This document shows positions 34,492-42,699 of a stretch of DNA of 64,000 nt, in pieces. The stretch lies in assembly GCA_963822435.1 (NCBI GenBank), contig CAWGHN010000001.1, positions 310,001-374,000 on the forward strand. Reading direction: 5' to 3'. Numbering within the stretch: the stretch's first letter is position 1; the number at the start of each line of letters is the position of its first letter. This stretch comes from JAUYQR01 sp963822435. Lineage in GTDB: Bacteria > Pseudomonadota > Alphaproteobacteria > Rhodobacterales > Rhodobacteraceae. The position numbers were made by a program, and so were the translations under genes. The notes below the pieces were generated by a model. The model was not told where the DNA came from and did no database searches. It worked only from the letters and a program-made list of their open reading frames with translations.

Positions 34492-34855
34492 TCTTTACTC
34501 CGATACAATTTTAGTCCCCTCATCCGAATACAAGCAATTTTCATGCCAAAGCTTAGCGTTTCGGGAGGTCCTCGGGAAAAAATTGCCAAGGCGCCAAAAC
34601 CTGTCTTTTTGGATATGCCCGATTATACACCCGTATAAGACACGGTGGGGTTGTTTTGCGTAACACTTGCAGCCTATCCCGCTGCCCATCGATTCGCCTT
34701 TAACGCGAATTTCATTGTGCGCTGCATTTTGCAAAAATCTTAGTATTTCTTCGCAAAACGCAACTATACAATCGTTTTATACGGGTCTTACTGTTGCTCT
34801 TACAGAAATATGTCTACGATTTGCCCTGTGGTAAATCAAAAATTCGGGGTTCAGC
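34492..34855. promoter_or_regulatory. AT-rich divergent control region with nested inverted repeats
   Basis: A 364-base gap between the XRE gene and the quinone oxidoreductase gene, much lower in GC than the rest. It contains three nested dyads: ACCCGTATAA (34629-34638) / TTATACGGGT (34777-34786), GTTTTGCG (34653-34660) / CGCAAAAC (34752-34759) and ATTCGC (34692-34697) / GCGAAT (34705-34710), with centres at about 34708, 34706 and 34701. TTTTGCAAAA at 34727-34736 is palindromic too. It probably holds both promoters and operators; a short untranslated RNA is an alternative. The open frame 34495-34734 on the minus strand lacks support as a gene. Confidence 0.5.
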
Positions 34856-35818
34856 ATGCGCGCCTGGCAGGTTTTGACGCTCGGGGATGCTCCGCGCCGT
34901 GTCACCATACCCTATCCGCAGCCGCAGCCGGGCGAGGTGATGGTCAAAGTAGGAGCCGCAGGGCTGAACTTTGCGGATCTCTTGATGATGGACGGGCGCT
35001 ATCAAGACAGGCCCCCCCTGCCCTATATTCCCGGAATGGAAATCGCGGGCGTGGTCGAGGCAGTTGGCCCCGGCGCCGATGGTCCTCGGCCTGGAACCCG
35101 GGTGATTGGCGTCTGCGGCACGGGCGGCATGGCCGAGATGGTTTGCATGCCAACTGGGCGGTTGGTGGTCATGCCGGACACGATGCCGATGACGGTCGGA
35201 GCGGGATTTCAGATTGCTTACGGCACATCGCACCTAGCCCTGACGCACAAGACCCGCCTGCAACCGGGCGAAACGCTGTTCGTCACGGGGGCTGCCGGCG
35301 GTGTGGGCCTGACGGCAGTGGAAATCGGCAAGCGGCTGGGGGCGCGGGTGATCGCCAGTGCGCGGGGCCACGACCGGCTTGCCGTGGCCAAGGCAGCGGG
35401 AGCCGATGTGGTTGTCGACGCAACGGCACCGGGTCTGAAAGAGACGTTGCGCAGTCTGGGCGGTGTCGATGTGGTCTATGATACGGTCGGTGGACCGGCC
35501 TTCGACGAAGCCCTGCGCGCCTGCAAGCCGGACGGTCGGCTACTGGCAATCGGCTTTGCCTCGGGCCATGTGCCACAGGTGCCGGCCAATGTGCTGTTGG
35601 TCAAGAACCTTACGGTGACCGGCTTTTGGTATGGCGGCTACCAGAAGACGCTTCCACCCCTCGTGGCGGACAGCATGCGCCAGCTTCTGGGTTGGTATTC
35701 CGACGGAGGGCTGTCGCCCCACGTCTCGCACGTGTTGCCATTCGACGGTCTGGTCGAAGGATTGGACCTTTTGCGCAACCGCACCGCCACAGGAAAGGTC
35801 GCCATCACTGTGGCCTGA
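34856..35818 (+). CDS. NADPH:quinone oxidoreductase family protein (zinc-free MDR)
   Basis: A 320-residue medium-chain reductase of the quinone oxidoreductase branch. The N-terminal GroES-like domain (NFADLLMMDGRYQDRPPLPYIPGMEIAGVVEAVG) has no zinc ligands; the Rossmann part begins at about 140 (ETLFVTGAAGGVGLTAVEIGKRLGARVIAS). Members reduce quinones or activated alkenes with NADPH; the true substrate is unknown. The start at 34856 lacks a strong Shine-Dalgarno (TTCGGGG), and the gene converges on the LysR gene with three bases between. Confidence 0.88.
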   Translation: MRAWQVLTLGDAPRRVTIPYPQPQPGEVMVKVGAAGLNFADLLMMDGRYQDRPPLPYIPGMEIAGVVEAVGPGADGPRPGTRVIGVCGTGGMAEMVCMPTGRLVVMPDTMPMTVGAGFQIAYGTSHLALTHKTRLQPGETLFVTGAAGGVGLTAVEIGKRLGARVIASARGHDRLAVAKAAGADVVVDATAPGLKETLRSLGGVDVVYDTVGGPAFDEALRACKPDGRLLAIGFASGHVPQVPANVLLVKNLTVTGFWYGGYQKTLPPLVADSMRQLLGWYSDGGLSPHVSHVLPFDGLVEGLDLLRNRTATGKVAITVA

Positions 35819-35821
35819 CGC

Positions 35822-36697
35822 CTATTCCGCCGCCAGTGCCAGTGCACCGTCCATGTAGGCGCGGCGCAATTCGGCCAGCAATGCCTCTGCCGGTGGTCCG
35901 GTCAGGGTTGGCGCGGCATAAAGGCATACCGCGAGCCGCCCGAGATCGGGCAGCGCACCGCGCGGGTCGATCACGGTGGTCCCAACCGGCATGTTACCCC
36001 CAAGCCTGGCTGAAATCGCGAGGTCAGCCGCCACCGTCGCCTCGATTGCCTGCTCGCTTTCGCCATCGAACGCCATTTCCCAGGCAAGGCCGGCCTTTTC
36101 CAGTGCGGCCTGCACGCTTGGCCGAAAGATGCAGGTGTCCTTGAACCCCAGCCGCAACGGTCGCCGTTGCCAGGCGGTGCCACCTTCGGCGCCGATCCAG
36201 ACCAGATCGCGCCATGCCAGAATTTCGCCGCCCGCATCGGGCTGCGCCTCGGTGGTGATGATTGCATCCAGACTGCCGCGCGCGAAGTTGTCCTTCATCA
36301 ATAGCGTAAAAGACGACACAAGGTTGATCCGCACCCGCGGGAACTGCGCGGCCAAACGTTTCAGGATACCGGGAATGGCCGGGTAGACGATGTCATGTGG
36401 CACGCCCAGCCGGATCTCGCCCTCGAACGACCCGCAGGTCATCCGCGCCAACGCCTCGTCATTCAACGCCAGCATCCGTCGTGCGTAGGACAAAAGCTGC
36501 TCGCCCTCGGGCGAAAGCGCCATTCGCCGCGCCGCCCGGATGAACAGGGTCAGATCAAGCGCCTCTTCCAGCCGCTTGATCTGCATGGACACGGCAGACT
36601 GGGTCAGGTTCAGCAATCCGGCCGCACGCGTCACCCCGCCAGTCTCGGCAACGGCAACAAAGCTGCGCAGCGCACTGAGGTCGAGGGTTCGCTGCAT
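35822..36697 (-). CDS. LysR family transcriptional regulator
   Basis: A 291-residue regulator: N-terminal winged helix (about 1-60, LSALRSFVAVAETGGVTRAAGLLNLTQSAVSMQIKRLEEAL) and an inducer-binding domain. GGAG upstream supports the start at 36697. LysR proteins usually act on a divergent neighbour, which here is the DUF1127 gene; the convergent reductase gene is another possible target. Its inducer is not predictable. Confidence 0.92.
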   Translation of the reverse strand: MQRTLDLSALRSFVAVAETGGVTRAAGLLNLTQSAVSMQIKRLEEALDLTLFIRAARRMALSPEGEQLLSYARRMLALNDEALARMTCGSFEGEIRLGVPHDIVYPAIPGILKRLAAQFPRVRINLVSSFTLLMKDNFARGSLDAIITTEAQPDAGGEILAWRDLVWIGAEGGTAWQRRPLRLGFKDTCIFRPSVQAALEKAGLAWEMAFDGESEQAIEATVAADLAISARLGGNMPVGTTVIDPRGALPDLGRLAVCLYAAPTLTGPPAEALLAELRRAYMDGALALAAE

Positions 36698-36804
36698 TAT
36701 CAAACTCCGTGATGGATATATCAACAATCATTCGTTTTCATTGTGCCAAGAAGTGAGTCACATTTCAACAGGATTGATCGAAACCCCACGAAGGATCACA
36801 CAGC

Positions 36805-37023
36805 ATGAACCGCCCCGCATCCCAGTCCATCCCTCGCCAAGCCATATCAATGCGGCGGTCGCCGTTCGCAGCGTTCCGCGCCGCACTTGAAGTACGACAT
36901 CAGCGCGCGCATCTGGCAAAACTGGACGATCACCTTTTGCAAGACATCGGCCTTACCCGCGACGACGCTGAAGCCGAGGCGGCGCGCCCGATCTGGGACC
37001 CGCCCTCACACTGGCTAAGGTAA
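36805..37023 (+). CDS. DUF1127 domain protein
   Basis: A 72-residue basic protein with the C-terminal DUF1127 helix pair (LAKLDDHLLQDIGLTRDDAEAEAARP). Small DUF1127 proteins in alphaproteobacteria have been tied to RNA turnover, phosphate and stress responses (for example CcaF1 in Rhodobacter). The gene lies divergently to the LysR gene, which may control it. No clear ribosome site apart from AGGATC. Confidence 0.85.
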   Translation: MNRPASQSIPRQAISMRRSPFAAFRAALEVRHQRAHLAKLDDHLLQDIGLTRDDAEAEAARPIWDPPSHWLR

Positions 37024-37150
37024 GTGGCAGGTCGCCGCAGGAATCTGCAACCGAAGTGCTTGAAATGCGGGCCGTGCCTTCCGATATTGGCCGCATGTGG
37101 TCACGCCGGTTCCCCGGCGTTGCCCTTAGGGACAACATCGGAGGCTTCAC

Positions 37151-37882
37151 ATGGCTCAATATGATACGATCCGCACCGTTGGCGTTGGCGCCCGCGCTGC
37201 GATCGACGAAGGGCTTCGCGCCCATATGAACAAGGTCTACGGGCTGATGTCCGTGGCGATGCTGGTCACCGCAGGCGTTGCTTGGTCTGTCGGCACCACC
37301 GACCTGCTGAACTTCCTGCGCACTGCCGATGGCGGCATGACGATCTTGGGCTGGGTGGTCATGTTTGCCCCGCTTGCGATGGTGTTTGCCTTCGGCGCGC
37401 TTATCAACCGCATGTCGGCGGCCGCCGCACAGCTGTTCTTCTATGCCTTCGCTGCGGTGATGGGCCTGTCGCTTGCCTGGATCTTCAAGGTCTTTACCGG
37501 CGTGTCCATCGCGCAGACCTTCCTGATCACCTCGATCGCCTTCGCGGGCCTGTCGTTGTATGGCTACACCACGAAGCGTAACCTCAGCGGCATGGGCACC
37601 TTCCTGATGATGGGCCTCATCGGCCTGCTGGTCGCGATGGTCGTGAACATTTTCCTCGCCTCTTCGGCACTGGCGTTCGCGATTTCAGTGATCGGCGTGC
37701 TGATCTTCTCGGGCCTTACCGCCTATGATACGCAGAACATCAAGAACACCTACATTGAACACGCGCAGGCGATGGACCAGGAATGGTTGGGCAAGTCGGC
37801 CATCATGGGCGCGCTGAACCTCTACATGAACTTCATCAACCTGTTCATGTTCCTGCTGCAGTTCATGGGCAACCGCGAATAA
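37151..37882 (+). CDS. Bax inhibitor-1/YccA family membrane protein
   Basis: A 243-residue protein with seven predicted membrane helices, starting after a short cytoplasmic part (MNKVYGLMSVAMLVTAGVAW, then LGWVVMFAPLAMVFAFGAL and so on to LYMNFINLFMFLLQFMGNRE). The UPF0005 signature lies in LIFSGLTAYDTQNIKNTY, with the Asp pair proposed to gate Ca2+. In E. coli YccA checks FtsH activity, which is of interest given the FtsH paralogue in this window. CGGAGG precedes the ATG, and the terminator at 37908-37939 follows. Confidence 0.93.
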   Translation: MAQYDTIRTVGVGARAAIDEGLRAHMNKVYGLMSVAMLVTAGVAWSVGTTDLLNFLRTADGGMTILGWVVMFAPLAMVFAFGALINRMSAAAAQLFFYAFAAVMGLSLAWIFKVFTGVSIAQTFLITSIAFAGLSLYGYTTKRNLSGMGTFLMMGLIGLLVAMVVNIFLASSALAFAISVIGVLIFSGLTAYDTQNIKNTYIEHAQAMDQEWLGKSAIMGALNLYMNFINLFMFLLQFMGNRE

Positions 37883-37907
37883 TCTGCGTCTGACCTTACC
37901 ACCGACG

Positions 37908-37939
37908 CCCCGGCCAGACACACTCTGGCCGGGGTTTTT
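37908..37939 (+). terminator. strong intrinsic terminator after the Bax inhibitor-1 gene
   Basis: Stem CCCCGGCCAGA / TCTGGCCGGGG (11 bp) with loop CACAC, followed by TTTTT. Confidence 0.95.
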
Positions 37940-38027
37940 CTTTGCCGAAAGCGTGACCGGGTGTCACCTGTCAGACGGGACCAGCCTGCGCTACTATTGC
38001 AGACAGTGAGTCGCTCTGGGGTCAATC

Positions 38028-38489
38028 ATGCCACCTACCCTTTCCCGCCGGATGCTGCTGGCCAGTGCCGCCGCGATGATGGCGATGCCGTTGCGGGCGG
38101 AAACGCCAACCCTGCATGTGGTCAAGGATCCTGGCTGTGCCTGCTGCGGTGGCTGGGTCGATCACCTGACTGAGGCCGGCTTTACCGTAACGGTGGAGGA
38201 GCGTGACGCCGAAGCCCTTGCGGCCTACAAGGCGCAGCTTGGTGTGCCAGTGGCGTTGGTGTCGTGCCACACCGGCACCATCGCGGGCTATGTCGTCGAA
38301 GGTCATGTTCCGGCTGCGGACGTTCGCCGCCTGTTGGCAGAAAAGCCGGATGGCGTGGGCCTGACCGTGCCCGGCATGCCCTTCGGCTCACCCGGCATGG
38401 GCCCGGAGGCACAGCGCGAGGCCTATGACGTTCTGTTTTTAAGGCGCGACGGAACCACCTCGATCTTCACCAGCTACCCCGCCGCCTGA
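38028..38489 (+). CDS. DUF411 domain protein, secreted, putative metal-binding
   Basis: A 153-residue exported protein with a twin-arginine-like signal (SRRMLLASAAAMMAMPLRA). The DUF411 domain opens with HVVKDPGCACCGGWVDHL, whose CxCC cluster is expected to bind copper or another soft metal, followed by GVPVALVSCHTGTIAGYVVEGHVPAADVRRLL and GMPFGSPGM. DUF411 proteins are often near copper and silver resistance genes; no such gene adjoins here. Confidence 0.9.
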   Translation: MPPTLSRRMLLASAAAMMAMPLRAETPTLHVVKDPGCACCGGWVDHLTEAGFTVTVEERDAEALAAYKAQLGVPVALVSCHTGTIAGYVVEGHVPAADVRRLLAEKPDGVGLTVPGMPFGSPGMGPEAQREAYDVLFLRRDGTTSIFTSYPAA

Positions 38490-38579
38490 CCGCGACCATT
38501 TGCAGGGCATTGAGGGCTGCCGATTGTGCTCTGCGGCCACTGGCGCTGCCGTGCGCAAGTGGCCCTCAGACTACAAACG

Positions 38580-38607
38580 AAAACCGCGCCTGATCGGGCG
38601 CGGTTTT
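38580..38607 (-). terminator. terminator after rpmG
   Basis: Perfect 11-bp stem AAAACCGCGCC / GGCGCGGTTTT (loop 6), followed on the minus strand by a T-containing tail (TCGTTTGTAG); it lies 25 bases after the rpmG stop. Confidence 0.85.
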
Positions 38608-38632
38608 GAAAACGCATAAGAGAGTGCAGACC

Positions 38633-38800
38633 TTACTTGATCTTGCCTTCCTTGTATTCGACATGCTCCCGCTTTACCGGGTCGTACTTTTTCACGACCA
38701 TCTTTTCGGTCATGGTGCGGGCATTCTTCTGGGTCACGTAAAAGTGCCCGGTGCCCGCCGTCGAGTTCAGACGGATCTTGATCGTGGCTGGCTTTGCCAT
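38633..38800 (-). CDS. rpmG: 50S ribosomal protein L33
   Basis: A 55-residue ribosomal protein (MAKPATIKIRLNSTAGTGHF, then TEKMVVKKYDPVKREHVEYKEGKIK). It is the cysteine-free L33 form without the zinc CxxC pairs, as usual in alphaproteobacteria. GGAGAAGC precedes the ATG. The gene stands alone with its own terminator. Confidence 0.97.
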   Translation of the reverse strand: MAKPATIKIRLNSTAGTGHFYVTQKNARTMTEKMVVKKYDPVKREHVEYKEGKIK

Positions 38801-38982
38801 AGTCGCTTCTCCTGCATCGGCGACCTGTGGCCCCCGGTGAAATGCTTGAAGCCCGCCTTTTAGCCACGAGGGCGGCAGAGTCAACAGCCAAACGCCAAGC
38901 CCCGGCAATCATTAAAGGCAGCCCCCCCGGCGCATCGGTTTTGCGGCCCTCGCGGTCGGGTTTCGGCCGGTAAGCTGGTGAG

Positions 38983-39386
38983 ATGCGCGGATGGCCTGTA
39001 AGCCGGATTTTGTCCAAGGGGTTGCCCCCTCTGGATGACCATTCCTCTGCCAACCGTGTTACCACGGCGGTCAAGCTGCCAACCCGGGCCTCTCGGGCGA
39101 TGGCGTCCCTGGCAAGCGGTATCCCTGGCTTGCGCCCGGACCTACTGCCGCGAGGCCCCTATTTGGCATTGCTCCGGGTGGGGCTTGCCGTGCCGGTCCT
39201 GTTGCCAGTCCCGCGGTGGGCTCTTACCCCACCGTTTCACCTTTACCCTTGCGAACAAGGGAAGTCTCTTCTCTGTGGCGCTTTCCCTGGGGTTGCCCCC
39301 GCCGGGGATTACCCGGCACCCTTGCCTTCTGGAGTCCGGACTTTCCTCGGAACCTGCGCCCCGCGGTCATCCAGCCATCCGCGCGC
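38983..39386 (-). ncRNA. rnpB: RNase P RNA (M1, type A)
   Basis: On the minus strand the roughly 404-base segment starts GCGCGGATGGCTGGATGACC and ends ACAGGCCATCCGCGCATC; the two ends pair as P1 (GCGCGGATGG / CCATCCGCGC). Internal universally conserved boxes are visible: GAGGAAAGTCCGGACTCC near the 5' end, CGGCAGTAGGTCC-like P10/11 region, and GACAAAATCCGGCTTACAGG near the 3' end. The RNA is the catalytic part of RNase P, which matures tRNA 5' ends. Exact ends are accurate to a few bases. Forward-strand frames across it are artefacts. Confidence 0.96.
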
Positions 39387-39393
39387 CGCCGGG

Positions 39394-40065
39394 TTATGCC
39401 TGCCGTGCCGCGCCGTCAACGGAAAAGCGTCGGGCCAGATCAGCGGCAAGCGCGCGGTCGGTGGCGTCGGCCGGGCCCTTGGCCCAAGGCCGGAACCGCA
39501 GCCTGAAGGCCGCAAGCAAAAGCGCCTCGTCCGTGCCGGGAAAGCCGAACGTCCGTGCAGATGTGACGAAATCGGCCTGATCATCGCCCGGCTCGGGCCA
39601 AACCGACAGGCCGGACTGCGCCAGACGCCGCCAGTCGAACCGCGGACCGGGGTCAGCCTTGCGGTCGGGCGCCATGTCGCTATGGCCGATCACCGCCTCG
39701 GGCCGGATCGACCAGCGCGCCAGAACGCCATCCAGCAGCCTCTCCAGGGCTGTCATCTGCTGCGCGGCAAAGGGTTCGTCACCCCGGTTGACCAGCTCGA
39801 TCCCGATCGACCGGGAATTGACGTCATCGCGGCCTCCCCAGACACCTGCACCCGCGTGCCAGGCCCGCGCCGCCTCGTCTACAAGGCTGAGGACGGTGCC
39901 GTCGCGGTCGATCAGAAAATGCGCGGAAACCTCGGCCATCGGGTCACACAGGCGCTCTAGCGCGACCTGGCAATCAGGCATGGCGGTGTAGTGCAACACC
40001 ACCAGCTCTGGCCGCAGCCCGCCCCGCCGCTCGCCGAAGTTGGGCGAGGGGTGGGTCAGGCTCAC
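39394..40065 (-). CDS. N-acetylmuramoyl-L-alanine amidase (amidase_2/AmpD type)
   Basis: A 223-residue zinc amidase without a signal peptide. Motifs: LVVLHYTAMPD with the first zinc His, VSAHFLIDRDGTVLSLVDE, AWHAGAGVWGG with the second His, RSIGIELVN, and GHSDMAPDRKADPGPRFDW with the last ligands. The cytosolic form suits AmpD-like recycling of anhydro-muropeptides. Its ATG overlaps the stop of the excalibur-type gene, and rnpB begins about eight bases after its stop, so rnpB probably has a promoter inside this gene. Confidence 0.9.
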   Translation of the reverse strand: MSLTHPSPNFGERRGGLRPELVVLHYTAMPDCQVALERLCDPMAEVSAHFLIDRDGTVLSLVDEAARAWHAGAGVWGGRDDVNSRSIGIELVNRGDEPFAAQQMTALERLLDGVLARWSIRPEAVIGHSDMAPDRKADPGPRFDWRRLAQSGLSVWPEPGDDQADFVTSARTFGFPGTDEALLLAAFRLRFRPWAKGPADATDRALAADLARRFSVDGAARQA

Positions 40066-40831
40066 TGCAATGCGGTGCGGAAGGGGCGCGGATCCCAGGT
40101 GCAGGCGAAACCGTCGCCATCCGGATCTACACCCAGACGGTCACGCTCTGGCCCGCCGGCTTTCAGGAATTCCTGCTGGGCAATGTCCGGGGACGTGAAC
40201 TTGGCGCAGGCGGCAGCGGGGTCGCGCTTGCCGATGCTGCGGCGCTGGTGCAACTGCACGCCCGGGGCATGTTTCGTTGCCAGGGCGTACTCCACGATGT
40301 TCGGCCCAGTATCGCCCGGCCGCTGCGGCAGATCTGTCGGCTGGACAACCACGTATTCCGAGCGGTTGCGGGCGATCCGCTCTTTGTCGCTTTCGATGGT
40401 TTCACGGCTGGAGACGGCGCCGAAGTCCTGTTCGTCCGAGATGCCGGTGTTGTTGTGGATCATCTCGCCGGACTCTTCCTTGATCCCAGCAGGGGCGCCG
40501 CCGCGTGGGCGGTTCGTGCTGTCAGGCAGGCCGACGTCGGCGCCGATCACACCGCCCTGAACACCACCCGGTGCAATCGTCGGCACGGGCGCGGGCAACC
40601 CTTCGGCGCGATCAATCGCGGCGGCCGCAGCGGCGGGATCAAACGTCCGCCCACCGGAGGCACCACGACCGGCATCGACGGCGCCGCAGAAGGCTGCGCC
40701 CCTCGGATGTAGGAGTTATAGTCCTGAAATCCGACCCCGGAGCCTGAGTCAGGCACCGTAGGCGTGCAGGCCTGCAACGCCACGGACGCCAGCATCACGC
40801 CCACAAGGGGGCGAAGGAATTTCACGGTCAT
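40062..40831 (-). pseudogene. excalibur-domain lipoprotein, frameshifted
   Basis: The start (VKFLRPLVGVMLASVALQACTPT, lipobox) and about 45 further residues are in one frame; the rest, ending in the excalibur-like CAKFTSPDIAQQEFLKAG...GVDPDGDGFACTWDP, is in another. Around 40650-40665 the minus-strand sequence reads GGTGGGCGGACGTTTGATCC; adding one base there joins the frames and gives FDPAAAAAAIDRAEG, a natural continuation, for a protein of 256 residues. The DxDxDGxxC loop is a calcium-binding motif. It is either a pseudogene or one missed G in a G-run. The domain call relies on that final motif. Confidence 0.7.
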
Positions 40832-40863
40832 CACTGCCTCTGGAACACTGCTTTTCGCGCCCC

Positions 40864-42343
40864 TTACCACCATTTATCAGGTTTGGCCACAAAGCCTGCG
40901 GCCTTCTCCAGCACATGGGCGTGATTGAGAAGTCCCGCTTCGTCCCAGGGCCTCCCGATCAGTTGCAGACCAAGCGGCAGACCCTGACGATCCAGCCCGA
41001 CCGGCACCGCGATGCCCGGCAGACCCGCAAGGTTTACAGTCACGGTGAAGATGTCGTTCAGATACATTTCGATCGGGTCGGCATTCGACATCTCGCCCAG
41101 ACCGAAGGCGGCAGAAGGCGTGGCCGGGGTCAGGATCGCGTCGACACCGTCGGCAAAGACCGTCTCGAAATCGCGCTTGATCAAGGCCCGCACCTTGCGC
41201 GCCCGATTGTAGTAGGCGTCGTAGAAACCGGCCGACAATACATAGGTGCCAACCATTACGCGGCGCTGCACCTCGGGGCCAAAGCCTTCGGCGCGGGTCT
41301 TTTCATACATCTCGGTGATGCCGTCACCTGCCGACAGTTTGGCCCGGTGGCCGTAGCGCACGCCGTCATAACGCGCGAGGTTCGACGACGCCTCGGCCGG
41401 CGCGATCACGTAATAGGCGGGCAGCGCGTATTTCGTGTGCGGCAGGCTGATGTCACGCACCACCGCGCCCGCATCGCGCAGCATCGCGATGCCCTTCTGC
41501 CACAGCGCTTCGATCTCGTCGGGCATCCCGTCCATGCGGTATTCGCGGGGGATGCCGATCACCTTGCCACGGATGTCGCCGGTCAGCGCCGCTTCGAAAT
41601 CGGGCACGGGAAGGTCCACGCTGGTCGAATCCTTTGCGTCATGGCCGCACATCGCACGCAGCATGATGGCCGCATCGCGCACCGTCTTGGTCATCGGCCC
41701 GGCCTGATCGAGCGACGAGGCGAAGGCGACGATGCCCCAGCGGCTGATACGGCCATAGGTCGGCTTGATCCCGACGATCCCGGTAAAGGCCGCGGGCTGG
41801 CGGATCGACCCGCCCGTGTCCGTGCCGGTGGCCGCGAGGCACAGATCCGCAGCAACCGCCGCCGCCGACCCACCCGACGACCCACCCGGCGTCAGGTTTC
41901 GGCCGTCCACCTTCCACGGGTTCACCACGTCGCCGTAGCACGAGGTCTCGTTCGACGACCCCATTGCGAACTCGTCCATGTTCAACTTGCCCAGCATCAC
42001 AGCACCCGCGCCGAACAGCTTGGCCGTGACCGTGGATTCGTACTCTGGCCTGAACCCCTTGAGGATGTTCGAGGCGGCCTGCGCTTGGCACACCCTTGGT
42101 ACAGAACAGATCCTTGATCCCAAGGGGAATTCCGCACATTGCCGGGGCATCGCCCGCAGCCAGCCGCGCATCGGCCGCCCGCGCCTGGTCCAGCGCGATG
42201 TCGGGCGTCTTGTGGACGAAGGCGTTCAGACCGTCGCCCGCATCAATTGCCGTCAGGCACGACATGGTCAGGTCAACCGCCGTGATCTCGCCGTTGCGCA
42301 GGGCGTCGCGTGCCGCTGCGATGGTCCATGTGTTCGCGCTCAT
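40864..42343 (-). pseudogene. gatA: glutamyl-tRNA(Gln) amidotransferase subunit A, frameshifted
   Basis: GatA makes ammonia from glutamine to convert Glu-tRNA(Gln) to Gln-tRNA(Gln). Residues 1 to about 87 (SANTWTIAAARDALRNGEI ... GIPLGIKDLFCTKGVPS, with the catalytic Lys in GIKDLF) are in one frame; QAASNILKGFRPEYESTVT through GSSNETSCYG, the GGSSGGSAAAVAADL amidase signature and the C-terminus are in another. Removing a single base near 42080-42085 (AGCGCAG on the minus strand) restores an intact 492-residue protein with no other defect. Since alphaproteobacteria normally need GatCAB, a sequence error is more likely than real loss. It overlaps gatC by ATGA. Confidence 0.9.
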
Positions 42344-42627
42344 TCCACCACCTTCGGCACCGCAAAGAACCCCTCGCGCGCATCCGGCGCGTTCTTCAGC
42401 ACCGCCGCTTGCTGGTTGCCGTCCGTCACGACATCGGCCCGCCGCTTCAAGCGCATCGGTGTCACGGAGGTCATCGGCTCCACCCCGGTCACGTCCACTT
42501 CGTTCAACTGTTCCATGAACCCGAGGATGCCGGAAAGCTGCCCGGCCAGCTTTGGCAGGTCCGCCTCATCCACCCGGATGCGCGCCAGCTTCGCAACCTT
42601 GCGCGCAGTGTCGATATCAATGGCCAT
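42340..42627 (-). CDS. gatC: glutamyl-tRNA(Gln) amidotransferase subunit C
   Basis: A 95-residue subunit that clamps GatA to GatB. The family pattern is clear: DIDTARKVAKLARIRVDEADLPKLAGQLSGIL, then VEPMTSVTPM and the C-terminal REGFFAVPKVVE. The start at 42627 was taken from the family N-terminus; ACAGGGGAAAG upstream is the ribosome site. It overlaps gatA. gatB is not in the window. Confidence 0.95.
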   Translation of the reverse strand: MAIDIDTARKVAKLARIRVDEADLPKLAGQLSGILGFMEQLNEVDVTGVEPMTSVTPMRLKRRADVVTDGNQQAAVLKNAPDAREGFFAVPKVVE

Positions 42628-42699
42628 TGGGCTTTCCCCTGTCGCTGTCCCGCCCATTTACAAAGCCGGGCGACGCGCTGCAAGCGACGATGGGCGTTG

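Noticed and set aside
34495..34734. 79-residue minus-strand frame ahead of the XRE gene
   Set aside because: No ribosome site and no recognisable sequence; the region is better explained as operators and promoters.
38983..39960. Plus-strand frames through 39000-39600
   Set aside because: This DNA encodes RNase P RNA and the amidase on the other strand.
42075..42100. Programmed ribosomal frameshift in gatA
   Set aside because: No slippery heptamer or downstream pseudoknot could be seen, and a one-base error explains the junction exactly.
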